From Calendula officinalis (taxonomy: Eukaryota > Streptophyta > Magnoliopsida > Asterales > Asteraceae): a DNA stretch of 64,000 nt. The DNA lies in assembly GCA_963853835.1 (NCBI GenBank), contig OY970822.1, positions 45,310,404-45,374,403 of the forward strand, read 5' to 3'. The notes below the pieces were generated by a model that made no database searches, was not told the DNA's origin, and saw only the letters and a program-made list of their open reading frames with translations. Shown one piece after another: positions 33,039 to 44,452 of this stretch (position 1 is its first letter; each line of letters starts with the position of its first letter). The position numbers and the translations under genes are program-made.

Positions 33039-33590
33039 CTTTCGGGTACCTCCGAACTTGGGATACCAAATTCGACCACCTACGGTTTTTAACCCTTGCT
33101 TGTTTTCCACAAAATGTTGGTTCTTCCCTAAACGTTCTTGCCTCAACTCTTCTTTTTCAATCACTTCCCGTTGGGCCTTCTTGATTCGTTCTACTATACT
33201 CGAGACCACTTCAATACGTGTTAGCTTTCCTCTATTCGGGTTTTCATACACTTTTCGGCTTAAGGCGTCGGCTACCACGTTGGCCTTCCCCGCATGGTAT
33301 ACAATCTCGCAATCATAATCATTTATCAATTCGATCCATCTTCTTTGTCTCATATTTAAGTCTTTTTGCGTGAAGGCATATTGATGACTTTTGTGATCCG
33401 TATATAACGTGCACCTTGTGCCATATAAGTAGTGTCTCCACAACTTCAAAGCAAACACTATCGCGGCCAATTCTAAATCGTGGGTCGTGTACCTTATTTC
33501 CGCATTCTTTAGTTGTCTTGAGGCATAGGCAATCACTTTTCCTCGTTGCATCAAAACACAACCCAAACCTTTATTCGAGGCATCACTATA
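33039..33590 (-). pseudogene. Gypsy RNase H domain
   Basis: RNase H of the Ty3/gypsy type: GCVLMQRGKVIAYASRQL, then TTHDLELAAIVFALKLWRHYL with catalytic Glu and LYTDHKSHQY with Asp, ending in the connection to integrase (IWYPKFGGTRK). It is out of frame with the RT by a single-base length difference in a T-run at about 33584-33593, and is cut at its 3' side by the hAT-type insertion. Confidence 0.9.
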
Positions 33591-34720
33591 AACAAAAAAT
33601 CTTCCATTCCTTCGGGTAGTGTGAGAACCGGGGCGTTACACAACTTTTCTTTCAATACGGCGAATGCTTTTTCTTGCTTTTCTCCCCACACGAACTCACT
33701 ACTCTTTCGGGTCAACAATGTGAGTGGTGTCGCCACTTGAGAAAAGACTTGAATAAATCGACAGTAATAACCAGCAAGACCGAGAAAACTTCTCACTTCG
33801 GTTGGAGTTCGTGGCGGTTCCCACTTCATAACCGCTTCAATCTTCGACGGGTCAACTTTGATTCCTTCTCGTGACACAACATGTCCAAGGAATTGGACTT
33901 CTCGAATCCAAAATTCACACTTAGAAAACTTAGCATACAATTTTTCTCGTTGTAGTACTTCTAACATTTGCCTTAGGTGACTCTCGTGTTCTTCTTCTGT
34001 TTTCGAATAAATAAGAATATCGTCAATAAATACGATAAGAAACTTGTCGAGGAATGGTTTGCAAACCCGATTCATAAGGTCCATAAAAATGGCCGGTGCA
34101 TTAGTCAACCCGAATGGCATTACCAAAAACTCGTAATGCCCATAACGTGTACGAAACGCCGTTTTCTCGGTATCTCCTTCTTTCACTCGAACTTGATGGT
34201 AACCCGATCTCAAATCGATCTTTGAGAAATAATCGGCTCCTTGAAGTTGATCAAACAAGTCGTCGATTCTAGGCAACAGGTATTGATTCTTAATGGTCAT
34301 CTTATTCAACTCTCGGTAATCGATGCACATTCTCATCGAACCGTCTTTCTTTTTAACGAACAATACGGGCGCACCCCATGGAGACGAGCCAGGACGAATG
34401 AATCCTTTGTCGAGCAACTCTTGCAATTGTGACATCAATTCCCGCATTTCGGTGGGAGCCAAACGATATGGAGCACGAGCTATCGGCGTCGCTCCCGGAA
34501 CTAAATCAATACGGAATTCTACTTGCCTCTCCGGTGGCAATCCCGGTAAATCATCGGGAAATACTTCGGGAAAACCCCGAATCACCTTAACATTTTCCAC
34601 CGTCTTCTTCTCCTTCCTTCCATCTAACACATATGCTAAAAAGGACGAACACCCTTTGGCTAAGCATTTCCTTGCTTTAACCGCGGTCATGTCTCTCGCC
34701 ATACACATAAACATTTTCAT
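33591..34720 (-). pseudogene. Gypsy reverse transcriptase
   Basis: RT domain with RMCIDYRELNKMTIKNQYLL, then YFSKIDLRSGYHQVRVKE and the catalytic FIDDILIYSKTEEEH, followed by thumb motifs FLGHVVSREGIKVDPSK and the beginning of the RNase H tether. It lies in a different frame from gag-protease (break at about 34680-34700), and its 3' end runs out of frame in a T-run near 33590. Copies of this family are normally read as one long frame, so I treat both breaks as damage or assembly error rather than programmed shifts. Confidence 0.92.
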
Positions 34721-36317
34721 TATCGGGAGTCTTGATCGAGACTATCTTCTTCTCACATAAAATCTTTGCTCGATGTTCACCCAACCAATCCATCCCAATA
34801 ACTATATCAAAACCCGCAATTTCCATGGGTAGTAAATTCACTTTAAACTTTTTCCCGTCTATTTCTAACTCACAATTTCGACACATATGTTGCACTACGG
34901 AAGTTTTACCATCCGCAATTTCTATATCATAAATCTCGTCAAGAAGTTCTAAGGGCACTTTCAATACCACAACAAAATCATGTGACACAAACGAATGAGT
35001 AGCACCCGAGTCAAATAAGATCCGGGCGGGAATAGAATTTACGAGTAGGGTACCTGAAACGACATCTTGGACCTCCTTGGCTTCATCTCGGGTAAGTTGG
35101 AAGGACCGTCCTTTGACCTTTGCCGGCTCCGCTTTCTTTTGAGCGGTCGACACCATCGTCTCGTTTCCCTTCTTCGGGCAAGAATTGCTATAGTGCCCTT
35201 TTTCATGGCACGAGTAGCACTCGATTTCATCCAATGGTTTGGCCCGACAATCCCTTGCCATATGCCCCGGCCTTCCACACTTAAAAAAAGATTTTGAATC
35301 CGCCAAACATTCTCCCTTGTGGTCTTTGCCACACTTCTTACAAGCACCAACACTTGATTGCTTAGAAAAGGTCGGGATAAACTTTCCCTTCTTCAGCGAT
35401 CCCGAGCTTCCCTCAAACTTCCTCTTTTCAAACTTTGGCCTTTCATTGATCTTCCTTTTGCCAACCTCCTCAACATTCCTCGCCGCACCGATAGCCTCAT
35501 CAAGTGTGGTAGCCCTTTTCACTTCCAACTCATACTCCCACGGGAGTCCATTAGCATATCTAACAATCCGGGACCTCTCATCCGGGTAAAATTTGATCAC
35601 AAACGGGATCAATCCCGTGAACTTTTTACTGTACTCATCGACACTCATTCCTTCCTTCTTCAAGTGGACAAACTCTTCTTGAAGTTTCTCCAAGTTTCTC
35701 TCGGGGCAAAACTTTTCCTTCAACCGTTTCACAAACTCATCCCAAGTCATCTTATACAACGCCCTCTTTCCCAATGTTTCATACATGGTGTCCCACCACA
35801 CGAGGGCTTCATCTTTCAACAACCGAGAAGCATAGATCACCATATCACCTTCCTTGCATTTACTAGCTTCAAGGACTTGTTCGATTTCATGGATCCAACG
35901 GATCGTGACTTTCGGTTCGGAGCAACCATAGTAGTTATCGGGCTTAAAAGCTACAAAGTTCTTGTACGTGCACCCCTTCCTTTCCCTCGGCTCGGGGTCA
36001 CTCTCCTCTTCTTCCGTCGAAGATCTCTCGGTTTGAGCAACACTACTTGACTTGCTCTTTGAGCGGGTTGGAGATTCCTCCCACGTTTCACGAGCCTTAT
36101 GTTCATTGAGGATTCGGTTCACATCTTCATTCACTATGTCCCTCATTTGGTTGAACATAGTTTGGAGGTGTTCTACGGTGACTGGGGTGTGAGTGTTCCT
36201 TTCAACACCCGAATTTTCCTCCCCTTCTCGAGGTTGAGGACCAAACACCGGTTCGACAATGTTATTCGAATCTTGCCCTTGATTAAATGGACCTCTTCCA
36301 CTTCTAGTTCTCACCAT
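34677..36317 (-). CDS. Gypsy Gag-protease
   Basis: Starts at MVRTRSGRGP (36317); an upstream in-frame ATG at 36338 adds seven residues. The Retrotrans_gag core is at about 170-250 (ALVWWDTMYETLG ... MSVDEYSKKF). It is followed by a tripartite zinc-knuckle region: CKKCGKDHKGEC, a middle knuckle that has lost its first Cys (FFKCGRPGHMARDC), and an intact CYSCHEKGHYSNSC. The pepsin-like protease follows with RILFDSGATHSFVS and IVIGMDWLGEHRA. Three knuckles in this arrangement plus the chromodomain suggest the Tekay/Del group of chromoviruses. The frame ends at 34677, just after the protease, because of a frameshift. Confidence 0.92.
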   Translation of the reverse strand: MVRTRSGRGPFNQGQDSNNIVEPVFGPQPREGEENSGVERNTHTPVTVEHLQTMFNQMRDIVNEDVNRILNEHKARETWEESPTRSKSKSSSVAQTERSSTEEEESDPEPRERKGCTYKNFVAFKPDNYYGCSEPKVTIRWIHEIEQVLEASKCKEGDMVIYASRLLKDEALVWWDTMYETLGKRALYKMTWDEFVKRLKEKFCPERNLEKLQEEFVHLKKEGMSVDEYSKKFTGLIPFVIKFYPDERSRIVRYANGLPWEYELEVKRATTLDEAIGAARNVEEVGKRKINERPKFEKRKFEGSSGSLKKGKFIPTFSKQSSVGACKKCGKDHKGECLADSKSFFKCGRPGHMARDCRAKPLDEIECYSCHEKGHYSNSCPKKGNETMVSTAQKKAEPAKVKGRSFQLTRDEAKEVQDVVSGTLLVNSIPARILFDSGATHSFVSHDFVVVLKVPLELLDEIYDIEIADGKTSVVQHMCRNCELEIDGKKFKVNLLPMEIAGFDIVIGMDWLGEHRAKILCEKKIVSIKTPDNENVYVYGERHDRG

Positions 36318-36555
36318 TTTGCTATAATAAGACATCAATCATTTAGAAGTCAATTCATCAAAGTGACGGTAACATTGACCGTTCCAAAATCAAACATGAC
36401 CTATTCCTTCAAGGTCAACCCCATAGAACCTACACTTAAGGTCTCAATAGTCAATTCATAAGTATCCTACGGAACCTACGGTCCTACTAGCTCAGTTTAA
36501 GTCTAGGATGGTCAACTCAACCTAGTTCACTTAAACTATAGCTCTGATACCAAGT

Positions 36556-38204
36556 TGTAACACCCCAATTTTCAAAACAATATATAAATAACATTTAATC
36601 CAAAATACATAACATTGTATCGGTGTCAAATACCGGTTTTACAAAAATGAAAAGGTTTCTTGTTCGAGATTATCAGAGTTTACAAAAATGGTGTTACAAA
36701 TTATATCTTAACCATAGGATAAGGGCTCTAATCATCAACACCGAGCTAATCTCAATAAGGCCTTTTCTAAACGGGCCTCCTAGATCTTCAATCCCGAACC
36801 TGAGTACATTGCAAAACACAAACATAGTATGTGAGACAAAATTGCCTCGTGAGATACATGGGTTTTAGACCCGATAAACAACTAGTCACATAATATCATT
36901 TATATTAAAATAATATTATTAAATTCGTTTGGGTCACTTCTTTTCATTCATCATTGGCCAATGTCAAGATAATCGGAATGCCTCCAATCTATCAAGACAA
37001 TCATATCCACGGTATCCGGAATGTCTCCAATCTACCGGGACTCATAGGTATTGGGTAATCGGAATGCTTCCAATCTACCACTAACCATAAGGCACCGTGA
37101 TAATCGGAATGCCTCCAATCTATCACGGCCCTAGGGACATCATCATCATCATTACTTGTCTTTTATCGTTATGAGCTTATAGCTCCATCATTTCTTAATT
37201 AGTCAATCATTTCATCATCACATAAGTAATTCATCATAAGTCACATAAATAACTAAATTACGTATAGTCTCGATAAAACAATTAAACATAAAACATTTCC
37301 TAACTATGTACTCAGTTTTGAAAGTTCACATGTACTCACCTTAGCCAAGCTTATCCAAAAGACGTGTTCCTTGAACACCAATATCACTTCCCAAGATTTG
37401 AATGCCTCAAATCCTTCAACCAATAACCTATTATCAAAACCAATACAATGGTTTGCATCAATCATCAATACTAACTACATAATCCATGGCTAGTCAACTA
37501 CTAGCACCATTTCCCCAAAGTTACCAAACCCTAATTCCATAAATAACCATATTTTTCATAGATCCATGTCATGAATACATTTTCCTTGTTAAAATACCAT
37601 AGATCTAAGTTATACTACTTCCATTTAACCATTTATGTACAAATCCAAAACTAGGGTTTGTGATTCAAGCTTTCCCTACTTGAATCTAAGACTTACAACA
37701 CAAGAGGATGAAGTTTTACCTTTAATCTTCAACTATGAGCAAGAATCTCCAAGATCTAGTGAAGATTAAGCTCCAATCGCCACCTTACACTCAGAAATCG
37801 CACACACAAGTTGAGAGGAGAAAACTATGGTTTGTGTGTGTAATAAATGAGATAAACCCGACTTTAATGCTGGTGTCGGACATGTTCACGAACGCGAACT
37901 GAAGTTCGCGTTGCGAACTCCTTCAGACGCGCAAACTTCGCGATCGGGAACGGGTCGGGAACTCCTCACGATCGATCGTCCAATTCTCTGTCACGACTTC
38001 ACGAACGCGAACAAGAGTTCGCGTCGTGAACTCCTCAGGCAGCTAAGGCTGCACTTTTTCGTCCATGTCTTGACCCAGTTTCGCCCATAACTCTCTCGTA
38101 CGGTGACCAAACGACACGAAATCAATTCCTACGTGTTTTAAACGAATTATCTATAATTATCATATATTTGTACATTTTATTTATTACAAATTCGGGTCGT
38201 TACA
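36556..38204 (-). repeat. 5' LTR of the gypsy element
   Basis: 1649 bp, bordered on its left by the primer-binding site complement (GCTCTGATACCA). The outer flank is TCAAC; no matching copy is found at the other end because that end is rearranged. Confidence 0.93.
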
Positions 38205-38489
38205 TCAACACCGCCACAAGTTCCACCCTCATCAGCGTTTAGGTTTTCTGTCGCCACCATCGTATTGAGCTTCTATCAAAATCGATTACTTGCTTGAAGA
38301 ATAGGGTTTTGTTGCAGGTTTGCTTGAAATTTTCTTTGTGAAAAACAAAATGGGTTTTAGAAATGAGGCAGTCAGAGCATATTCCAATGGGATCCACGGC
38401 CTGGTACACTCATTCGCCGGAGAAGATGCATTCTCAAGGTCATTCACCGGAGAAGATGAACGGCCTGTGGTGGATGTGCTGGCGGATCT

Positions 38490-38768
38490 GTGGCCCCGTG
38501 GCGGTCCGAAGAAGACAAAAGGTGAAGAATAAAGGAGGCGAGGTAGATGAGAGGAGGAGGAGGCCGATGTTAAGTGGGTAATGTGGCCCCATGGCGGTCC
38601 GACAAAGACAAAAGGTGAAGAATAAAGGAGGCGAGGTAGAAGAGAGGAGGAGGAGGCCGATGTTAAGTGGGTAATGTGGCCCCATGGCGGTCCGACGAAG
38701 ACAAAAGGTGAAGAATAAAGGATGCGAGGTAGAAGAGAGGAGGAGGAGGCCGATGTTAAGTGGGTAAT
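38490..38768. repeat. Three tandem copies of a 93-bp repeat
   Basis: Units begin at 38490, 38583 and 38676 with GTGGCCCC[G/A]TGGCGGTCCGA and end AAGTGGGTAAT. They differ at only a few bases. Because 93 is divisible by three, the opposite strand stays open through all copies (38286-38807), which produces a repetitive 173-codon frame that I do not accept as a gene. Confidence 0.93.
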
Positions 38769-38868
38769 TCTCCGGCAGTCTCCGGCAGTGCTAAGTGATG
38801 AAGCCAATGATCAGTAGAGCAAGAATATGACGTGGAGGTGGCTTTCTTAAAGATGATGGTTGCCATGG

Positions 38869-38871
<3 letters not shown>

Positions 38872-38939
<68 letters not shown>

Positions 38940-38944
38940 TGTTT
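38872..38944. repeat. (GA)n then (GT)n microsatellite
   Basis: About 28 GA dinucleotides (38872-38929) followed by a short GT run. Likely polymorphic in length. Confidence 0.95.
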
Positions 38945-39044
38945 GTTTTTTATGGTGTATAACAATGGGTGTTTGCAGGTATGCGAGGAGAAGAACAAAA
39001 ATGTTTTTTTTAAGGAAGACGATAAAAGACAAATATACCCTCAT

Positions 39045-39414
39045 GTGCATAGCACATGATCAGTTTCAACGGATAATTTTAACGCCCGTTATGCTTAGGG
39101 ACTAAAAACAATACAATTCTTGAAGTTAGTGACCATTCGTGTGATTTCTGGAACTTAGGGACTAAATCCAAAACTTATAGCAAACCACAAGGACTATCCG
39201 TATAATTTACTCTTTTTTATTATAAGCTAATTTTACACTTTTTTGGCGACGGATTTCCAACGGATATACGTGTTTGTTAAAAAATCTGCCGAAAAAGCTT
39301 GGTCGCAAAATGTCTCCTGTGAGGGGTTTTCCAAAGCCAGTGGACACATATAGTCGGAAATATGCCGATTTTAGACATAATTGTTTGTCGCTAATACCCA
39401 TTTTCTACTAGTGC
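39045..39414 (-). mobile_element. Transposon ends: MULE-like stretch and a CACTA terminus
   Basis: 39045-39215 carries GGGACTAAATCCAAAACTTA and GACTATCCGTATAATTTACT, wording typical of plant MULE-like termini. At 39414 the minus strand begins CACTAGTAGAAAATGGG, followed by repeated CGACAAA/GTCGC-type words, which is a CACTA (En/Spm) end with subterminal repeats. The partner end of neither could be found in the window, so these are fragments. Confidence 0.5.
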
Positions 39415-39605
39415 TTCAAAGGCACACTGACTGTCATTTTTCAGCCATGGGCCATGGAGAAGAGATTTATGCACATAATGTAGAAACCATATACTAGTTC
39501 GGTCTCAAAATTATTGTCTATTGACAAAAAACAGTTTAAGAAATGTGTATTTATTACACTGTACAAGTAATAAAATTTTATCTTTACCACCTCACTGTTT
39601 TTGGA

Positions 39606-39746
39606 TATGTAATATTGATATTGGAATGTGTGTCTTTACAAAGAGGAGATACAACACTATAAATAGGTACATGAAAGCAAGTGAAAAGCCTATCTATAAA
39701 TGAGTATATAATGACTAATAGTTACCACTAATGAGGTTGATTAATA
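39606..39746 (-). repeat. 3' LTR of the outer copia (141 bp)
   Basis: Nearly identical to 59654-59794, differing at a few sites such as GTGTGTCTTT against GTGTATCTTT and AGTATATAA against AGTAAATAA. Confidence 0.9.
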
Positions 39747-40893
39747 TACCCCCGCAAGCGAGACGGAGGTGGACCAATGCGAAGTCGATCCCGGAAAAAC
39801 TCAAATTGAGGTTTTGGAAGACTCTTCGTAAATATGTCCGCCACTTGAAGCTTGGTAGGTATGAAGCGAGTGTGAAGCTTTCCGGAGGACACAAGTTCAT
39901 GTATAAAATGATAGTCCAAGTCTATATGCTTAACCCGTTTGTGAGAGATGGGATTCTGAGTGAGAAACAAAGCACTACGATTATCACGAAGAAGGGTTGG
40001 ACGATCTGGAGGTAAAGCATGCAATTCACGAAGAAGGTGTGTAATCCAAATTATTTCAGCAGTGGTGTTAGCCATAGCACGATATTCTGATCCACAGCTT
40101 GATCGAGAGACCGAAGGTTTCTTTTTAGCACTCCAAGAGACAAGATTACCCCCCAAGAATATCGAGTAGCCATACGTGGATCGACGAGTCTCAAGACAAC
40201 GAGCCCAGTCAGCATCAGAATATCCAACGAGAGAGGACTTTTTAGGGCGTGAAAAATGAAAACCAAAGGCAAGAGTGCCTTTTATATAATGAAGAATCCG
40301 CTTAACCTCCTGATAATGATTGACCAAAGGTGCATGAAGAAATTGACTAACTTGATTCACAGCATAAGAGATGTCAGGTCTAGTGATGGTCAAATACTGG
40401 AGAGCACCAATAATAGACCGATAGTGAGTAGGGTCCGCATAAGGATCACCAGAAATAGTAAATGATACATTAGTAGCAAGTGGAGTAGGAGAAGGTTTGG
40501 CATCCAACATATGAGCTCTTTCAAGAATTTCACGAGTATACTTGGATTGATTCAAGAATAAACCATCGGGGGTATAAGTAACTTCAAGCCCAAAGAAGTA
40601 GTTCAGCTTCCCTAAATCTTTGATAGCAAACTCTTTGTTCAGACGAGCAATAAAAGCTCGTAGAACATGATCTTGATTACCGGTTAGAATCAAGTCATCA
40701 ACATAGACCAGTAAGTACATGACACAAGAATTGCGTCGGTAGATAAACAGAGAAGGATCGGCCCGACTGCTAGTAAATCCATTTGTGACAAGAAAGGTGC
40801 TCAAACGATGAAACCATGCACGTGGGGCTTGTTTGAGACCGTACAAAGCTTTGTTTAATTTGCAAACATGATTTGGGAAATGAGGGTTAAGGA
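39728..40893 (-). pseudogene. Outer copia: RT C-terminal part and RNase H
   Basis: CKLNKALYGLKQAPRAWFHR, the catalytic YVDDLILTG and RNase H (GYSDADWARCLETRR, then SRSSCGSEYRAM, where copia elements usually have AEAEY) are readable to the stop at 39728, which overlaps the LTR. The frame is cut at 40893 by the nested element and resumes at 49161. The change at the RNase H motif and the insertion make it non-functional. Confidence 0.92.
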
Positions 40894-42028
40894 TGTAGGG
40901 TTTCACTACGCACCATGCGACTGATCAACCACTTGGGTCGACCTCCTAGTGTACTTGGTTCGAACCATGACTGACCAAGAACATGAACTTGTTCTTGACC
41001 GGTTAAAACCAACTAGCTGATTTAATCCTTAAATGCGGAACTGGGATTAAACCTAATCCTTAAACCCTCAAGGATTGGGATGTTGGAGTTCTAGATTAGG
41101 TTAACAAGAAAGAAACCTTGTACGAAGAACTCGAACACACACATTGCTTGTGTGGTTTGTTCGACCATCAACCAAAGAACCCTAGGGTTCTTTGGTCGAA
41201 TTCGTCCAAGAGGGGAGAAGGGAGAAAAGTGTTTCCCAAAACATTCCTTGTTGATTGCTTAAGATAGATCCACTAATGATGAACAAATCGAGCGATCTTC
41301 TAGTTGATCTAAGCAATGAACTTGGATCTTCAAGACTTGAAGAACACGAAGAACACAAAGGCTTGTGTTGGTGTGTGTATTCGGCTGAAGCCAAGGAGGA
41401 GGAGGAAGGAGTGATTTTCGTGAGGTGTTATGGGAATGATTATTAGGTTTAAATGAAACCTTAAGCCTTCTGTTTATAATAGAATAAGTTTCATTTAAGT
41501 CCTTCTAGTTTAATTAAGATTAGATCTTTAATTAAACTTTTCCTTTTACACTTCCATCCCTTATAGTTTAACTAGTTTATTATTGTTGCACTTAACTATT
41601 AAATGTATAGTATTAATACATTAATAATTCAGTACCCATATACACGAATTATATACTTGTATTTATACTTTCAATAATTAATTATATAATAACCTTTATA
41701 TAATTTATACAATAATATTATCCAATTACTATATGATTTAATAGCTTTAAATCATATCATGGATAATCTGTAATTAACACATTGTATATAAACTCAACTA
41801 GTAAATGTACAACTACTTGTATTAATTTGTTAGTTAAACTAATCTAGTAATAAGTTAAACTTAACTTAATACTTAACTGATTCATAATGACTATTATGAA
41901 TCATTCCTCTTCGTAGTATCATTGCTTATCTTGTTCGTATTACATGCACTCACCGGTGTGACCCTTAAGTGTTTCGTAGGCATGGATGTATCATCATAGG
42001 TTGACTAACTGTGCACATAATTCCTTCA
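40894..42028 (-). repeat. 3' LTR of the gag-only element
   Basis: 1135 bp. It differs from the other LTR by scattered substitutions and small indels, including a missing GAACACGAA-type unit near 41345. Short open frames within it are not genes. Confidence 0.92.
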
Positions 42029-44440
42029 GACTCCCACTTGTGCAAGTTTGTAACCTTTGTCTTAATGATACGAGCTACAATGGCCTTCTAGATGGGCATG
42101 TAGGGAACCAACCCATAAAAACAGCTTACGTAACCCAGGTATAGATTATGAAAAACTCTTTAATAGCGTCTCCTAGTAAAGAACACTCCGTCTCTACTTA
42201 TTGGGCAAATATGTTAGGCTTATCCCTTGTAGCACGATATTTGTGATAACGAATACGAGCATGGTAGAAATTATCAACTCCTGTATTCGAAATCATTTTA
42301 TGACTTCTTGATTCAAACTTCTGTGATAAACGACAAAGAACAGATCAGTTCGTTTGGGCACGGCCGTGCACTTGCCAGTTTCTCATCATATCAAAGGACC
42401 TATAAATATCTCTCCTAAAGAGGAGGTGCAATTACCATCTTGTTATATTTCGATTTAAAATACAACTTCCTTTGTACCCAGTATCGCCTCGTATGACAAA
42501 CGTATTTCAGAATTGTCTGAGTTGAACCAAAGCACATTAGTCATTGTATCATAAACCAAATACCTCAGGCTTAAGGACAATCCTAGTGAACAATACTTTT
42601 GAACTTTTCAACCACGAAGTACTGTCACGGTGGTCAATCCAATATTCTTTGAGCCTTCAACAGAATATCACCGATATTTGGTTTACACCAAAACTTGTGT
42701 AGCTATCTTCGAAGAACTTCGAATCTACCACCAAATATCGCGATGAAGTTAACGTCCCATCAAGGTTCCCACCCAGACAAGTAGTCACGGATTTTGTATC
42801 TTTTTGAATAAATAGATTTTTATTCATGGATGATGTAAAACATACAAAGTCTGAATAAAAACGATACTAACTCATGTACTATTCTTCACTGGACATAGAT
42901 ACTCGATTATTACTGGATCATTACTTATTCCTTTCGTTCGTGTTGATTACTTAATGATTCTTACAATTTTAATTGTAACTTTATCACTAAACCAATTATT
43001 TCTATTAAACTAAAGACATAAGACGAGTATTTAGGAATAGTTTTACTTTTGTCTTTGCTAGATTTTGTTCTTGCAACGATCTAGAACATATTCTAGTCTT
43101 GCCTTTTATGCAATTCGGTAAACATAGGAGGATTGGAAATTAACTCCTTAGTTTCTTGAATTCATAAAATTATCCTTGCAACTAAAGCTTCTTTTAGTTA
43201 CTTGATTTGTAGATATTCTAACTAGTTGAAGAAATTTCCTTAAATGATTGTGTTATCCACTGAAGTGTTAACAACCTATTAGATATGCAATAATTAATCA
43301 CAAGAATTGTGATCACGCTATTAGGTTTGCAATAATCTAATCAACGATCATTTATTATTTCTCTTAGCTCTTTGGCTAACGACTTGGTAAAACCTTGTTG
43401 TTAATGTCTTACTAACTTACTGAATTCACTAACATCTTTAATGAATTACGTTAGTCTTAGCTCCCACTTACCTTTATGGAACTTAAACATCTCTTAAACT
43501 ACTACTTTGACCTAGTCAATAACTGGTAGTTTAATCTTTTAAGAATTCTATCAATAATTAAGATCATCCTTTGGATTTGCGAATATCCAACATTCCTGTT
43601 TAGGGAATTATGCATGATCTTTATTGATTACCGTATCTAACAAGTATAAAACACTTGAAACGATACTTCCAATTCTTAAATACATTATTATTCTTTAAGA
43701 ACTTTATTTAATGCCAAAGTCATCACTTGGATTTGTCAAATATCCATTATTCCTATTAGGGAATTATGACTTGATTAAATATTGTATTTATTACAAGTAT
43801 AAAAGACTTGCAATAATACCTTTTAATTCTTAAATACTTTAATATGGTTTTTCTCTTTTAAGAGTCATTTAATATCTAAGTCATTTTACTTGGATTATTC
43901 GAATATCCAATTATTCCTATTAGGGAATTATGACTTCATTAAATCCTTTACTTCAAGTATAAAAGACTTGTAATAATACTCTTAAAGTCTATCTTGATTA
44001 TATCCAATATAATCATACTATATTAATACTAATACTTTAAAACTTTCTATCATAAGTAATGACTATTACTTAAGATGTTTTAACTAAGTTCAATAACTCT
44101 TGAACCTTATGCTTCCATAAAACTCTTAAATACTTTCATTAGAAAAACTTTCTAATTACTAGTATCTAAATACCTTGAGCTATCAAGACATTATTTATAC
44201 AACAATCAAACAAATATATAAAACATGAAATATAAGTAAATCAAAACTTGATTTACAATCTAGTCATAAACCTTGACTAGTGTAATTATCACACATGCAC
44301 ACAATATAATTCAACCATGGATTCGAGATTTAATTAAAACCAAAATAAAACTTGTTTTAACAAAAATAAAATTATCCAAAACAATAAAGTAAAATTGTTT
44401 AAAATGAATCCACAAAATACTGAATTATAAAACTTGGTGC
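42029..44440 (-). other. Non-coding 3' interior of the gag-only element
   Basis: AT-rich, no pol remnant. Three diverged tandem units of about 120-160 bp lie at about 43558-44000, each with TTGGATT, GAATATCCA, then AGGGAATTATG and AAGTATAAAA. The stretch around 42400-42600 resembles the 3' untranslated region of the copia at 51041-59044 (both carry CAAGATGG followed by TTGCACCT and AGAGATATTT). Confidence 0.6.
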
Positions 44441-44452
44441 TCGTGGGGATCA

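Larger units (their letters stand above)
29215..38204 (-). mobile_element. Ty3/gypsy chromovirus with extra partial internal region
   Basis: Minus-strand element: 5' LTR 36556-38204, primer-binding site TGGTATCAGAGC at about 36541-36553, gag, protease, RT, RNase H, integrase and chromodomain, a purine tract near 31041-31052, then 3' LTR 29392-31040. Both LTRs are 1649 bp (TGTAACGACCC...GGGGTGTTACA). Beyond the 3' LTR, at 29215-29391, a second primer-binding site and leader begin and stop abruptly. This LTR-internal-LTR-partial internal order points to recombination between copies. The coding region is broken by two frameshifts, two in-frame stops and a hAT-type insertion, so this copy cannot make a full polyprotein. 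Confidence 0.92.

Noticed and set aside
38286..38807. 173-codon minus-strand frame
   Set aside because: It is produced by the 93-bp tandem repeat; no domain or start context supports a gene.
38756..39105. Frames of Arg-Glu or Ser-Leu repeats
   Set aside because: Translations of the GA microsatellite.
20905..39414. One giant CACTA transposon from CACTAGTGTGAAA to the terminus at 39414
   Set aside because: The termini are not identical beyond CACTAGT and the flanking 3-bp sequences do not match. The span contains an intact TCP gene and unrelated elements.
41182..41446. Small frames in the gag-only element LTRs (also 48304-48577)
   Set aside because: Present in both LTR copies, short and without domain; part of the LTR.
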